Assembly (NCBI RefSeq): GCF_047470865.1 | Contig: NZ_JAZDRH010000012.1 | Coordinates: 23,415-87,414, forward strand | Origin: JAZDRH01 sp047470865 | GTDB lineage: Bacteria; Pseudomonadota; Gammaproteobacteria; Pseudomonadales; Pseudomonadaceae | DNA: 64,000 nt | Direction of reading: 5' to 3' | Shown: positions 17,570 through 26,395 of the stretch, one piece after another | How positions within the stretch are numbered: position 1 is the stretch's first letter | Layout of the letters: every line of letters begins with the position of its first letter | The notes under the pieces: model-generated | Database searches by the model: none | What the model saw: only the letters and a program-made list of their open reading frames with translations | What the model was told of the DNA's origin: nothing | Made by a program: the position numbers and the translations under genes

Positions 17570-18121
17570 TCAGGTGTTAGCTTGTAACTGCTTGACCCTC
17601 AACTCCAAAGGGCTTTCATTTTTGAGCAGAGTTCTCAAGTCCCGCGCACTGATTCGCAATGCACTTTTTAAAAATGCATCGTTACCAATTACCTGTAGTA
17701 GTTCTGGACTAGCATGGCTTTTCAGATATTTGTTCAGTTCGCGTAATTGCAGGTTTGGAGTTTTTTTGCTGCAGTCATACATTAGAATAGTGCTGATACC
17801 CTGACGGAATGCTCGCACAGCATGACTATTAGGGTGCTCCTCAGCAGGTAAAATATTGGCGTGTAAGGCTTTTTCACCTGATGCTCGCAACAATTGATAA
17901 TGGCGAAAGCTGCCGCAGAGCAAATAGCTTTCTTGACGCTGTTGAATAACCTCAATAAGAGGAAGACCCAGCGATTCAGTTGTGTTGTCCTGCTGAATCT
18001 GGTCGAGTATTTGCCGCTGAGACTCGGCATTAAATTGGATAAATGATAAAACTCGGTAGACCTCGGCTAGTAGCCCTGTGGTTGGCTGATGCACTGAGTC
18101 CATTGATATTTTTTTATACAT
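17570..18121 (-). CDS. ParB-like small protein, first gene of the recombinase trio
   Basis: A 183-residue protein. Residues about 50-90 (LPLIEVIQQRQESYLLCGSF then RHYQLLRASGEKALHANIL) fit the ParB/sulfiredoxin-like fold, in which 'lPi.V....gy.l.dG..R..A....G...i.a.v' is the family pattern. The C-terminal half is helical (LKSALRISARDLRTLLKN) and could bind DNA or partners. The ATG is preceded by GAGGGTGAT. It is the first gene of the operon, immediately downstream of direct repeats at 18222-18269 that could be its binding sites. The ParB-like call is by pattern only; function in recombination is inferred from the operon. Confidence 0.6.
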   Translation of the reverse strand: MYKKISMDSVHQPTTGLLAEVYRVLSFIQFNAESQRQILDQIQQDNTTESLGLPLIEVIQQRQESYLLCGSFRHYQLLRASGEKALHANILPAEEHPNSHAVRAFRQGISTILMYDCSKKTPNLQLRELNKYLKSHASPELLQVIGNDAFLKSALRISARDLRTLLKNESPLELRVKQLQANT

Positions 18122-18221
18122 ATCACCCTCTAAATATAAAGCACCAGAATCTGGTTTTTATGACGTTAGAGGGATTTTATGGCAGGGTGAGCGAAGGTCT
18201 GGTATCGATAAGTGACGGAAA

Positions 18222-18269
18222 AAGTCACTTAAGCATTTTTTCGAAAAAATAGAAAATAAGTCGCTTAAG
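18222..18269. repeat. Direct repeats AAGTCRCTTAAG upstream of the recombinase trio
   Basis: Two 12-base copies differing at one base, AAGTCACTTAAG at 18222-18233 and AAGTCGCTTAAG at 18258-18269, spaced 36 bases start to start (about three or three and a half helical turns). A nearby inverted relative, AAGTGAC, lies at 18210-18216. They precede the trio operon by about 100 bases. They may be operators or recombinase arm sites. Confidence 0.55.
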
Positions 18270-18344
18270 TTTTAAAGGGGATGGCTTGCTCTAAAAATGA
18301 TGCGCTCTGCGGGCACTACAAATAACCATAGTTTAGGGTTATGG

Positions 18345-18422
18345 AACTCTGAATAATTTTAGTGAGACAGTCAGAGCTAATGTTTAGCTGCGTCTTGTCC
18401 ATACAAATAATTATTCAGAGTT
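18345..18422. repeat. 14-bp perfect inverted repeat between the trio and the restriction operon
   Basis: AACTCTGAATAATT at 18345-18358 and its exact reverse complement AATTATTCAGAGTT at 18409-18422 enclose 50 bases. It lies 31 bases beyond the hsdR stop. A long-looped terminator is possible but the spacer is long and there is no T-run; a recombination site at the edge of a mobile unit is an equal possibility. The rest of the 331-base interval 18122-18452 shows no gene. Confidence 0.55.
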
Positions 18423-18452
18423 TTCCTATAATCTAACCAACGTATTTCATTC

Positions 18453-21400
18453 TTACAGCTCTACCATCCGCTGCATGGTTTGCACTATAGACAAGTTAAA
18501 CGCGCCATCATTGGCAAAAAGCTTGTACAGCTCTAGCTCATCTTTTCTGCGCTGTAGCATGATTTCTTTAAATATTTTTTCAAAAGCTAGTTCCTTGCTA
18601 TGAGGGTCAGGATTCTTGGCGTATTTAGTTTCAAAATCTGGATGCTGCTTGATGCTTTCAGAGATATTGATCAGCTTTACCCGTTGTTCTTCAGGCGTAG
18701 CACTCCAGCCTTGGAACCAGCGTTCGTTAAACGTAGTAATGATTTCATCGAGCGGGTTTTTTTCTTTCTCATCGCCATAAGCACCACGGGGGTTGGGGTT
18801 TTGAGGATCAAGTTCTGTTTCATTACTGCTCAAGCTAATTGCATGATTGAGCTTCACTCGTTGTAAGCCATATGAACTTAGATCCACGGATTCAAGCAGA
18901 GAATCAATCGCATCAGATTCCGAATCGTTCACTACAAGCTTAGGTACAAGAAACTTTAAGAACCAAAATAACTTTTCCCACGCCAAAATCTCATACGGCA
19001 TGATGGATGCCATTTGCCCGTAAATTTTTACAAACTGTTTAGCCTTAACTTTAAAATCGACTTTGTCTTCGTGATCAAGCTCTAGTTCATGCTCAAAACG
19101 TGCAGCAGCCGTATCAATTATCGGGCTTAAGACCTCTGCATCTTCACCGTTGAAGTAATCCGTGACGAACTGTTCAACCTCGTGCCACTCATATACGCCT
19201 ACATCATCTAACGCATCTTTAAGCTCATGTAGCACGTTGATATCCGTCGCTTTAGATAACGACGTGGCAGTATAAAATGGATCAAAAGCGGCTTGGATAT
19301 CTTCAACGCTATTGAAAAAATCCAATACAAATAAATCTTCTGTCTTTTTACCGAGGCTTGCAGCGCTACGGTTTAAACGCGATAGAGCTTGTACACACAT
19401 CACGCCAGCCAGCTTTTTATCTACGTACATGGTGCATAGCTTTGGTTGGTCAAAACCGGTCAGGTATTTGTTGGCTACGACCAGTAAACGGTAGTCATCG
19501 GTGTCAAAGCTTTCAGCAGTCTTTGTCTCATTAAAACCATTGATATCCGCTTCTGTGTACTCGATACCGTCGACTTCTTTCTTTCCGGAAAAGGCGATTA
19601 GAATCTTAAAAGGGTTACCCTGTTCCTTTAGCTTGCGATTAATGGCTTTGTAATAGCGTATAGCTGTTTCTATATTTTGCGTAACCACCATGCCCTTAGC
19701 TTTGCCTTTCAACTTCTTGGCATTAACCACATTAGTAACAAAGTGTTCAAGCATAATCTCAGCTTTAGTATCTATGGTGTGCTGACTATGCTCGACATAG
19801 GCGCGAAGCTTTTTTTGTGCTTTTTTAGTTTCAAACTCAGGGTTTTCTGCTATCGATTTTTTGATTTCATAATAGCTTTTGTAGGTGGTGTAGTTGGCCA
19901 GCACATCAAGAATAAAGCCTTCTTCAATTGCTTGCTTCATTGAGTACAGATGAAATGGCTTAAAGCTGCCATCAGGTTGTTGGTCGCCAAATTTTTCTAA
20001 GGTGGTGTTTTTAGGCGTTGCTGTAAAGGCTAGGTACGAAGCGTTACCGCGCATCTTGCGCGATTGCATAGCTTGTAGAATTTTATCTTGCGCATCTTCA
20101 ACTTCTTCTACATCAGCCTTGCCCATCGCACGGTTCATATTGTCATGGGCAGAGCCAGACTGTGAGCTGTGTGCCTCGTCAATAATTACCGCAAAGCGCT
20201 TATCACTCAGATCACTAATACCATCGATAATAAAAGGGAATTTTTGGATGGTGGTGATGATGATTTTCTTGCCGGTTTCCAATGCCGTCTTTAACTCAGC
20301 AGAGGTTAGCGCAGGCGCAACAATATTTTTAACTTCGGAAAATTCTTTGATATTGTCGCGTAGTTGCTTGTCCAGTAAGCGTCGGTCAGTGACTACAATG
20401 ACTGAATCGAACAGGGGTTGCTCCATGCTGTATCTACCTGCAACAGCTTCTGTCGCTGGATAGGTTTCAATCAGCTGATAAGCCGCCCAAGTAATGGAGT
20501 TTGATTTGCCTGAGCCTGCAGAATGCTGAATCAAATAGGTGTGGCCTACACCTTGATTTGCAGCATGATTGACCAGCTTACGCACCACATCAAGCTGATG
20601 ATAACGCGGGAAAAAAAGTGTTTTTTTGTGAAACGGCACTTTACTGTTGCCATCCAAACGCACAAAGTGCTGGATAATGTTGGCTAGGCTCTCTTTAGTG
20701 AAAATTTCTTGCCATAAATAAGCGGTTTTATGGCCGGTGCTGCTGGGGGGATTACCTTTTCCGTGGTTATGGCCTTTATTAAAAGGCAGGAAAACAGTGC
20801 TTTTTCCTGCCAGTTTAGTGGTCATATAAACTTCATCAGTATCCACCGCCATATGCACTAAGCAACGTGCAAAATTCAGCAGTGGTTGTTCAGTGTCACG
20901 GTCTTCACGGTATTGTTTTTGGCCGTGATATTTTGCATTTTGCCCGGTCCAAGCGTTTTTTAACTCCATGGTGATCAATGGAATGCCATTGATAAATAAC
21001 ACCATATCGATTTCTTGCAACGGGTTTGCCTGTGAGTAACAGAGCTGGCGTGTGCAGCTAAAAATATTGTCGGTGAAGTTCTTGGCCACTGCCTCACTGC
21101 TACTAACCAAAGGCGCGGGATACATCAAGTTAAAGTGTGCATCGTCTACACTTAAACCTTTTTTCAGTAGATGCAAAACTCCATATTTTTTAATCAAACG
21201 GTCATAGCGTTCCAGTAGCTTGCGCTGCCAGTCCACAGGGTTATGCTTTTTAAGCTTATCCAGCTCAGGCTGCTGTGTACGCTCAAGAAACTGCCAGAAA
21301 TAGCGCTCATCAATTGCGTAGTGTTTATTGAAGTCAGAAGAGAAGCCAGCCACATAACCAAGGTGGGCATTGCTATAAGAAGTGGTTGTAGCATCAGCGA

Positions 21401-21488
21401 GGTTGCCGTTAATGTCTTCGATGCAGGTTCCCGTTAAAGCGCGCTCAATCGCAGCTTCTAATGCCTGCTCGTTGGTTTGACTAACCAT
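18453..21488 (-). CDS. hsdR: Type I restriction enzyme, R (motor and nuclease) subunit
   Basis: A 1011-residue protein of normal HsdR length. The N-terminal PD-(D/E)xK nuclease is seen at D161 in LQEIDMVLF and E175/K177 in TMELKN. The SF2 translocase motor has Walker A HSAGSGKS (322-329), DEAH (437-440), TATPKNTT and the C-terminal helicase motifs VANKYLTGFDQPKL and ALSRLNR. It translocates DNA with ATP and cuts when complexed with the M and S subunits. It is the last gene of a five-gene operon and overlaps the upstream DUF262 gene by eight bases. No truncation is seen. Confidence 0.95.
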   Translation of the reverse strand: MVSQTNEQALEAAIERALTGTCIEDINGNLADATTTSYSNAHLGYVAGFSSDFNKHYAIDERYFWQFLERTQQPELDKLKKHNPVDWQRKLLERYDRLIKKYGVLHLLKKGLSVDDAHFNLMYPAPLVSSSEAVAKNFTDNIFSCTRQLCYSQANPLQEIDMVLFINGIPLITMELKNAWTGQNAKYHGQKQYREDRDTEQPLLNFARCLVHMAVDTDEVYMTTKLAGKSTVFLPFNKGHNHGKGNPPSSTGHKTAYLWQEIFTKESLANIIQHFVRLDGNSKVPFHKKTLFFPRYHQLDVVRKLVNHAANQGVGHTYLIQHSAGSGKSNSITWAAYQLIETYPATEAVAGRYSMEQPLFDSVIVVTDRRLLDKQLRDNIKEFSEVKNIVAPALTSAELKTALETGKKIIITTIQKFPFIIDGISDLSDKRFAVIIDEAHSSQSGSAHDNMNRAMGKADVEEVEDAQDKILQAMQSRKMRGNASYLAFTATPKNTTLEKFGDQQPDGSFKPFHLYSMKQAIEEGFILDVLANYTTYKSYYEIKKSIAENPEFETKKAQKKLRAYVEHSQHTIDTKAEIMLEHFVTNVVNAKKLKGKAKGMVVTQNIETAIRYYKAINRKLKEQGNPFKILIAFSGKKEVDGIEYTEADINGFNETKTAESFDTDDYRLLVVANKYLTGFDQPKLCTMYVDKKLAGVMCVQALSRLNRSAASLGKKTEDLFVLDFFNSVEDIQAAFDPFYTATSLSKATDINVLHELKDALDDVGVYEWHEVEQFVTDYFNGEDAEVLSPIIDTAAARFEHELELDHEDKVDFKVKAKQFVKIYGQMASIMPYEILAWEKLFWFLKFLVPKLVVNDSESDAIDSLLESVDLSSYGLQRVKLNHAISLSSNETELDPQNPNPRGAYGDEKEKNPLDEIITTFNERWFQGWSATPEEQRVKLINISESIKQHPDFETKYAKNPDPHSKELAFEKIFKEIMLQRRKDELELYKLFANDGAFNLSIVQTMQRMVEL

Positions 21489-23529
21489 TTAATACTCCAT
21501 TATCAATACTTGCGTAGTGACTAATCAATAAATCAACCATCTCTTTTTGATGCTGCTTAATCTTGTCTTTGTCCCACTCATCGTTTTGCTTCAACTCAAA
21601 AACTTGTTTTAACTTTAGTGAGTCATATACTGGTTTAGCTTTGAAATCTTCCTGCTTTTTACCAACGGTTTGATTACTGTAGGACGAGTTTTCACCCGGA
21701 CTCAATAACACAAGATTGCCAAAAGCATTCAAATAGTTATCTTCTAACCGCTTATCGTATTCTTCATGTTGTGGGTGAACATGCTCAACAGAATTTTTTG
21801 AGCTTATGCGGTATTTTTTGAATTTCTCATCTTCTCTATTTTGCTCATTTTTCCAAAGCACATATTCCAGCTTTTGAAACCAATAATGCTCAAACCCAGT
21901 GCCGTTGATTTGCTTTAGGTAATCATTCATTTCATTTGAAGATCCAAAACTGCCTTGTATTTTCGTAAGGTAGTTAAAACTTGCCTGTTTTTGGCTAAGT
22001 TCAGCATGGAACAAAGCGAGTGACATCTTATTATCAATATCTTCTAACTTAGCCAGTACTATATTTTTATCATCCGTATTGTTTTTAACTAACCAGCCTA
22101 GAAAAGATGTAAGCCAATACTGAGCACTTCGTTCACCAGTGAAGTATCGAACACTTTGAAGTTGGCTTAGCTCTGTAATTTCTGTCGGTACTCGGTTTAA
22201 TCTGCTTTGTGTCTTTGAGAAATTAACATTACTTAATCGTAAAACAGCCGTAGATTCTTCGGCTTTTTCTACCCACTTCACAACCCATTTATCAAATTGG
22301 TATCGCACTTGCCATAAGCAATCTAAAAATTTAATTACCTCAGCTTCAGAAGCATTTATTATAAACTTTTCAAATACTTGATTAAGTCGCTCACCGTTAA
22401 CACGACTTTCAATGTCTTCATTATCAGATTGAGCGTTATAGATTCTAAACGCATGAATTAAAAGCAAAGGAAAGCTAATTATAGAGCGACAGAAAACCTC
22501 ATCAGCGTCATCGCTACTACCTGTAGTACCCTTAGGTTCTGGTTTTTCTAAAAGAGACTCATCACTGATGATCTCCTCAAGCGTTAACCCTCTAACGCTC
22601 TCAGAGCCTTTATCGAAGCCATCTTGAGGCATGTTATTATCAACGAGCTTAAACTTTGTTTTGTCAAAACTAGCTAGATCTACATCTTGAATTTCTTTCC
22701 AGCTGGAAGCGGTAAAGACACGCCTAACATTGCGCTCAAAGTAGTTATTTAGGTTTTCGCACACTTGCCACAAGCCATCATACTCATGGCGGTTTTTGCT
22801 CAACTTACCTAATAATTTAGATTTTAAAATATCGGATTGCTCTAACTGCACACCACTGGTGTTCATAGTCGCGAACAGTTTATTTAAATCGGTTCCAGCA
22901 GGAATAATGTTGTTAACCCAACGTACTTGCTGATAAAAATACTTAGCAAAATTAACTAAATGCGCTTCACCTTTTTTACTGTCATTACGTATTTCTTTAA
23001 TAAAGCTCGTTGTCGTATTTAACGCTTCGGCTAAGTGTTTGGTGTATTCGTTCTTATGAATATCTTCGTCAGAAGGCTTATGTGTAAACTCCAAATCAGT
23101 CCAAGAGCACAATAAACCTTGTACCATTTCTCTAATTGAAAACGTAACACGAGGAAAATGCGCTAATATCGCAACGTTTGCAAGTTCACAATCAACATTG
23201 GCTTTTTTAAATGCAATGGCAATCAGCATTAAGGTTGTCATACGTTGTTGCCCATCGATCAGCTCAAAGCTTACTAATGCATCTTTGTTTGCTTGTTTCG
23301 GCAACTGGGAACAAAGTACAGTGCCAATATAATATTGGTGCTCACCTGCAATGTATGCTTGCTCTATGTCCTGTAACAGCTTTAAAACGCCTTCACCACC
23401 CCACACATAGGGCCGCTGATAAGATGGGATTTCAAACGCGATTTTGTTAATTAATAAATCGTGTGGCGTTTGTACTATTGTTTCGACCTGACTAACGCTT
23501 GAAGCGTTGTTTGATAAGGCTAAACTCAT
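21481..23529 (-). CDS. DUF262-DUF1524 (GmrSD-like) protein with HNH nuclease
   Basis: A 682-residue protein. The DUF262 domain is N-terminal, with IPSYQRPYVWG (about 34-44) and the nucleotide-binding signature IDGQQR (about 91-96). The C-terminal DUF1524 domain carries VEHVHPQHEEY and, further on, LGNLVLL-like AFGNLVLLSPGENSSYSN, the His-Me-finger nuclease pattern of GmrD, SspE and BrxU. These families cut modified or phage DNA using nucleotide. ATG 23529 is chosen (AGGAG eight bases upstream; ATGA overlap with the previous stop) over GTG 23538. It sits inside a type I restriction operon and next to a second DUF262 protein, so joint action is likely. Confidence 0.87.
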   Translation of the reverse strand: MSLALSNNASSVSQVETIVQTPHDLLINKIAFEIPSYQRPYVWGGEGVLKLLQDIEQAYIAGEHQYYIGTVLCSQLPKQANKDALVSFELIDGQQRMTTLMLIAIAFKKANVDCELANVAILAHFPRVTFSIREMVQGLLCSWTDLEFTHKPSDEDIHKNEYTKHLAEALNTTTSFIKEIRNDSKKGEAHLVNFAKYFYQQVRWVNNIIPAGTDLNKLFATMNTSGVQLEQSDILKSKLLGKLSKNRHEYDGLWQVCENLNNYFERNVRRVFTASSWKEIQDVDLASFDKTKFKLVDNNMPQDGFDKGSESVRGLTLEEIISDESLLEKPEPKGTTGSSDDADEVFCRSIISFPLLLIHAFRIYNAQSDNEDIESRVNGERLNQVFEKFIINASEAEVIKFLDCLWQVRYQFDKWVVKWVEKAEESTAVLRLSNVNFSKTQSRLNRVPTEITELSQLQSVRYFTGERSAQYWLTSFLGWLVKNNTDDKNIVLAKLEDIDNKMSLALFHAELSQKQASFNYLTKIQGSFGSSNEMNDYLKQINGTGFEHYWFQKLEYVLWKNEQNREDEKFKKYRISSKNSVEHVHPQHEEYDKRLEDNYLNAFGNLVLLSPGENSSYSNQTVGKKQEDFKAKPVYDSLKLKQVFELKQNDEWDKDKIKQHQKEMVDLLISHYASIDNGVLNG

Positions 23530-25070
23530 GGAACACACTCCTGCAATGCTGGCACATTACGATCTTTTGGTTCAGCTAATTTGTGCTTTATTCCTTGTTT
23601 CAATTCAGCATCAAAAGACTGAGCGAGTTGTTTGCCAGTACGCTGTGCTATATGAATATTAAAAAATGCAGCATAGCCCTCTAAGAATTTTTGCTTTACA
23701 CCATTAGAAGGCTTACCGTCTCTATCTGATATTCCAATATTATCGGGCGTTATATCTCGCTCAAAACTTTGCAACATTCCAACCAACTGCTTATGCTCAT
23801 AAGCCGTGGTTATCCAATCTAGTAAGGGATATTTATTAACAAATGAAGAAATAGAGTCTTCTCTGACTGTTTTTTCATTATAAAGTCGAATCGAAAAGAC
23901 ACATCGAGCTAACCAAAAGCTGGCTTCATTAAGATGCTCTGTTCCAAATTCACTGACATATAGCAAAATAGCAATATCAAATAATTCTGTTAAAAAATTG
24001 CTGTTATTTGCCTTTAACACCACCTCGTTGTAAAACAAATAGAATGGCTCTAAGTAAGGTTGAGACTGCTCAACCATCAGGGTGTGATACAGCTCATTAA
24101 AATAGGCCAAATAATTAACCGTATTTATACCTGCATTTAGTGGCTGTTTAGCTAAATAGCCATCAACAAGTTGCTGAGATATTGCGCCTGACAAGCTTTT
24201 AATTTGAGCGCCACGGCTAAAAGCTAAATCTTCATTTTTAACGCTAGTGTTCTCGGCAAACTCTTTTACAATGGCTTTTTTAACACCTTCAGGTGCTCGG
24301 TGAGAAGGCACATGTTTAAAACCAAATGCCTGCCAACGTCTTGCTTTAAGAAGTCTGTTAACCACACCATCTAAATAGTTAAATGACTCCCACTTACGCG
24401 CAAAGTTGTTTTGTATTTCACTGGGTATCGCACGTAAATGGTGAGCTTTAATGACTTGTGGGCCAGATAGTCTTACGCCTCCCGTATTTTGGGTTTCAAA
24501 AAAACGATAGGCTTCATCTTCAGATTGTGTGATTACCACTGTAAAGTTAATACGGTTTAAATCGAGTGCTAACAACGACTCTGGGAGTGATTGTGCTGTT
24601 AGCCATTGATAGTTTTTGGCTATGCGCTCATGGCTACTTGGCGAACCATAGTGCATATTTGGCAGGGAGTAACTGTTACCAGTTTTTGCTGCAATTGCCA
24701 TGCAAATCAACTGCAAGGTCGTAATACGCTGTTGACCATCAATAATATTCAAAATAGTTTCAGAGCCATTAGTAACCTGATGCAACACCACACTACCTAA
24801 ATAGAGTAACGGCTTATCATGCTTACTTTGCGTATCGATCATTTCAGCATTCGTATTAAAATAAGCCTCTAGATCACCTAATAAAGCTTCTACATCGCTA
24901 GGAGACCATTTGTAGGGTCGCTGATATTCAGGAAGGTTTAATCGCGCCTTAAAGTCAGTCTGCGACTCTTTATCAACATCGATTACATCACCAGAGAATA
25001 ACTGAGCAGCCGTTACACTGGTAACGGCAATGTCCATTGGATTATTTACTACTTCCTGTTGCATCGTCAT
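23526..25070 (-). CDS. DUF262 protein without nuclease domain (GmrS-like)
   Basis: A 514-residue protein with an N-terminal DUF262 domain: LPEYQRPYKW (46-55) and IIDGQQRITTLQ (109-120) containing the QR signature. The C-terminal half (about 250-500) is helical and lacks an HNH motif, unlike the neighbour at 21481. It may be the nucleotide-sensing partner of that protein, as in split GmrS/GmrD systems. A second ATG (25064) has better spacing from AGGG and may be the true start. It begins five bases after hsdS and overlaps the next gene by four bases. Confidence 0.83.
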   Translation of the reverse strand: MTMQQEVVNNPMDIAVTSVTAAQLFSGDVIDVDKESQTDFKARLNLPEYQRPYKWSPSDVEALLGDLEAYFNTNAEMIDTQSKHDKPLLYLGSVVLHQVTNGSETILNIIDGQQRITTLQLICMAIAAKTGNSYSLPNMHYGSPSSHERIAKNYQWLTAQSLPESLLALDLNRINFTVVITQSEDEAYRFFETQNTGGVRLSGPQVIKAHHLRAIPSEIQNNFARKWESFNYLDGVVNRLLKARRWQAFGFKHVPSHRAPEGVKKAIVKEFAENTSVKNEDLAFSRGAQIKSLSGAISQQLVDGYLAKQPLNAGINTVNYLAYFNELYHTLMVEQSQPYLEPFYLFYNEVVLKANNSNFLTELFDIAILLYVSEFGTEHLNEASFWLARCVFSIRLYNEKTVREDSISSFVNKYPLLDWITTAYEHKQLVGMLQSFERDITPDNIGISDRDGKPSNGVKQKFLEGYAAFFNIHIAQRTGKQLAQSFDAELKQGIKHKLAEPKDRNVPALQECVP

Positions 25071-25075
25071 CCCTG

Positions 25076-26395
25076 TTAAACCACTCCCGGTACTTTGATT
25101 TTACCAGTCACGGCGCTGTTGATTAGCGTGGTTTTGTATTCTTTAAGCTTTTCGATTTGATTAACTTGAATCGAAATTGCTTCTTCTATTTGGTCAGATT
25201 TTTTCTCCAAATACTTGTATATTTCAAGCTGTTCACTTGCAGGAGGTAACGCAACAAAAAGGTTTTTTAAAAGCTCTTGACTCAAAGACGCACGAATTAC
25301 TAGATTCATTTCCTTCACAAAATAGTTTCTCAGCATAGCCGCATTAAAATAATATTTTGAAAATTCTGTTATCAATAAATCAGTACATGGCCTAAAACGA
25401 ATCAAAAATCCTGCGAACGTAGCTTTTTCAATATCCCTGAAGCAAATAGATGCAAAACCAATCTCATCAACTGTTTCAGACGTTCTAGTAAAAAATACGT
25501 CACCGGCTAAAACAGAATATTGTTTTTGGTCACCATTCGTAGATTTTGCTAGCCCATTTACCAACTCAGGTAACTGTCTATTTTTATATACGTCACCATA
25601 GCTTACGAATGGAAAACCCTCACCAAAATACTCGGCACCAGCACTTATGCCATTTTGAGTAACGCCAAGATAACGGAGCTTTTTCAGTTGCCAATGCTCC
25701 GGTATCTGCCCAATCCACTCTACACCTGAGTCTTTCATTGGCACATTAGGGTCAAGGCCTTGGGTGACGGCTTGCTGGATAATGATTTGCTTACGTTCTT
25801 TTAGCAGCTCAATTTGCTGTTCTTTAATGGCAATGGCTGCATCGATTTGGGCGGTTTTTTGGTCGAGGAAATTGGCAATTAAAGCTTGTTCATGTTCACT
25901 TGGAATAGGCAGTAACGAATACCTTAACTCATCATAGGAAATGTTTTTACCTTCACGAATACCTACTATTGAAGTTTGTAATTCGGAGATAAATATTTTG
26001 CTTTTAAATAAATATTTATAGTAGATATCAACAAGATTAGTTTTGGTGGCTTTGAGTACTGTATACGCTGGGCTGATAATTCCTGCATGATGGCAATACT
26101 CCAAACCACCTTCAAAGGACCTTAGGCTTATAGCAAAATCACCCTTCTCAATATACTTGAAACTCTCTAGGTTGCCTGACGGCATCACCATACGATTTTC
26201 CACCCAGCTTCTAGGCACAACACCCTTGTCTTGTGTTACTGACAATAAAGCCTCATTAGGCATGTTTTTTATTGAAGTATCTTTAAACAAGAACTTCATT
26301 TTTATTACCGTCCAGTCAAGCGGAAGCTCCCCCAGCCACTCAACACCTGAATCCTTATACGCCTCATACTTAGGCATCTGTGCAAAATTAACCAT
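25076..26395 (-). CDS. hsdS: Type I restriction-modification specificity subunit
   Basis: A 439-residue protein with two target-recognition domains, each introduced by the same motif: YKDSGVEWLGELPLDW (about 10-26) and MKDSGVEWIGQIPEHW (about 221-237). Each TRD is followed by a coiled-coil spacer: ANFLDQKTAQIDAAIAIKEQ and a C-terminal KYLEKKSDQIEEAISIQVNQ. HsdS sets the bipartite DNA sequence recognised by the methylase and nuclease; that sequence cannot be read from protein by eye. Its start overlaps the hsdM stop, so the two are coupled. The protein is full length with no sign of TRD loss. Confidence 0.93.
   Translation of the reverse strand: MVNFAQMPKYEAYKDSGVEWLGELPLDWTVIKMKFLFKDTSIKNMPNEALLSVTQDKGVVPRSWVENRMVMPSGNLESFKYIEKGDFAISLRSFEGGLEYCHHAGIISPAYTVLKATKTNLVDIYYKYLFKSKIFISELQTSIVGIREGKNISYDELRYSLLPIPSEHEQALIANFLDQKTAQIDAAIAIKEQQIELLKERKQIIIQQAVTQGLDPNVPMKDSGVEWIGQIPEHWQLKKLRYLGVTQNGISAGAEYFGEGFPFVSYGDVYKNRQLPELVNGLAKSTNGDQKQYSVLAGDVFFTRTSETVDEIGFASICFRDIEKATFAGFLIRFRPCTDLLITEFSKYYFNAAMLRNYFVKEMNLVIRASLSQELLKNLFVALPPASEQLEIYKYLEKKSDQIEEAISIQVNQIEKLKEYKTTLINSAVTGKIKVPGVV

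Noticed and set aside
20002..20463. 153-codon plus-strand frame opposite hsdR
   Set aside because: It is antisense to the motor domain of a confident hsdR, with no signal of its own.
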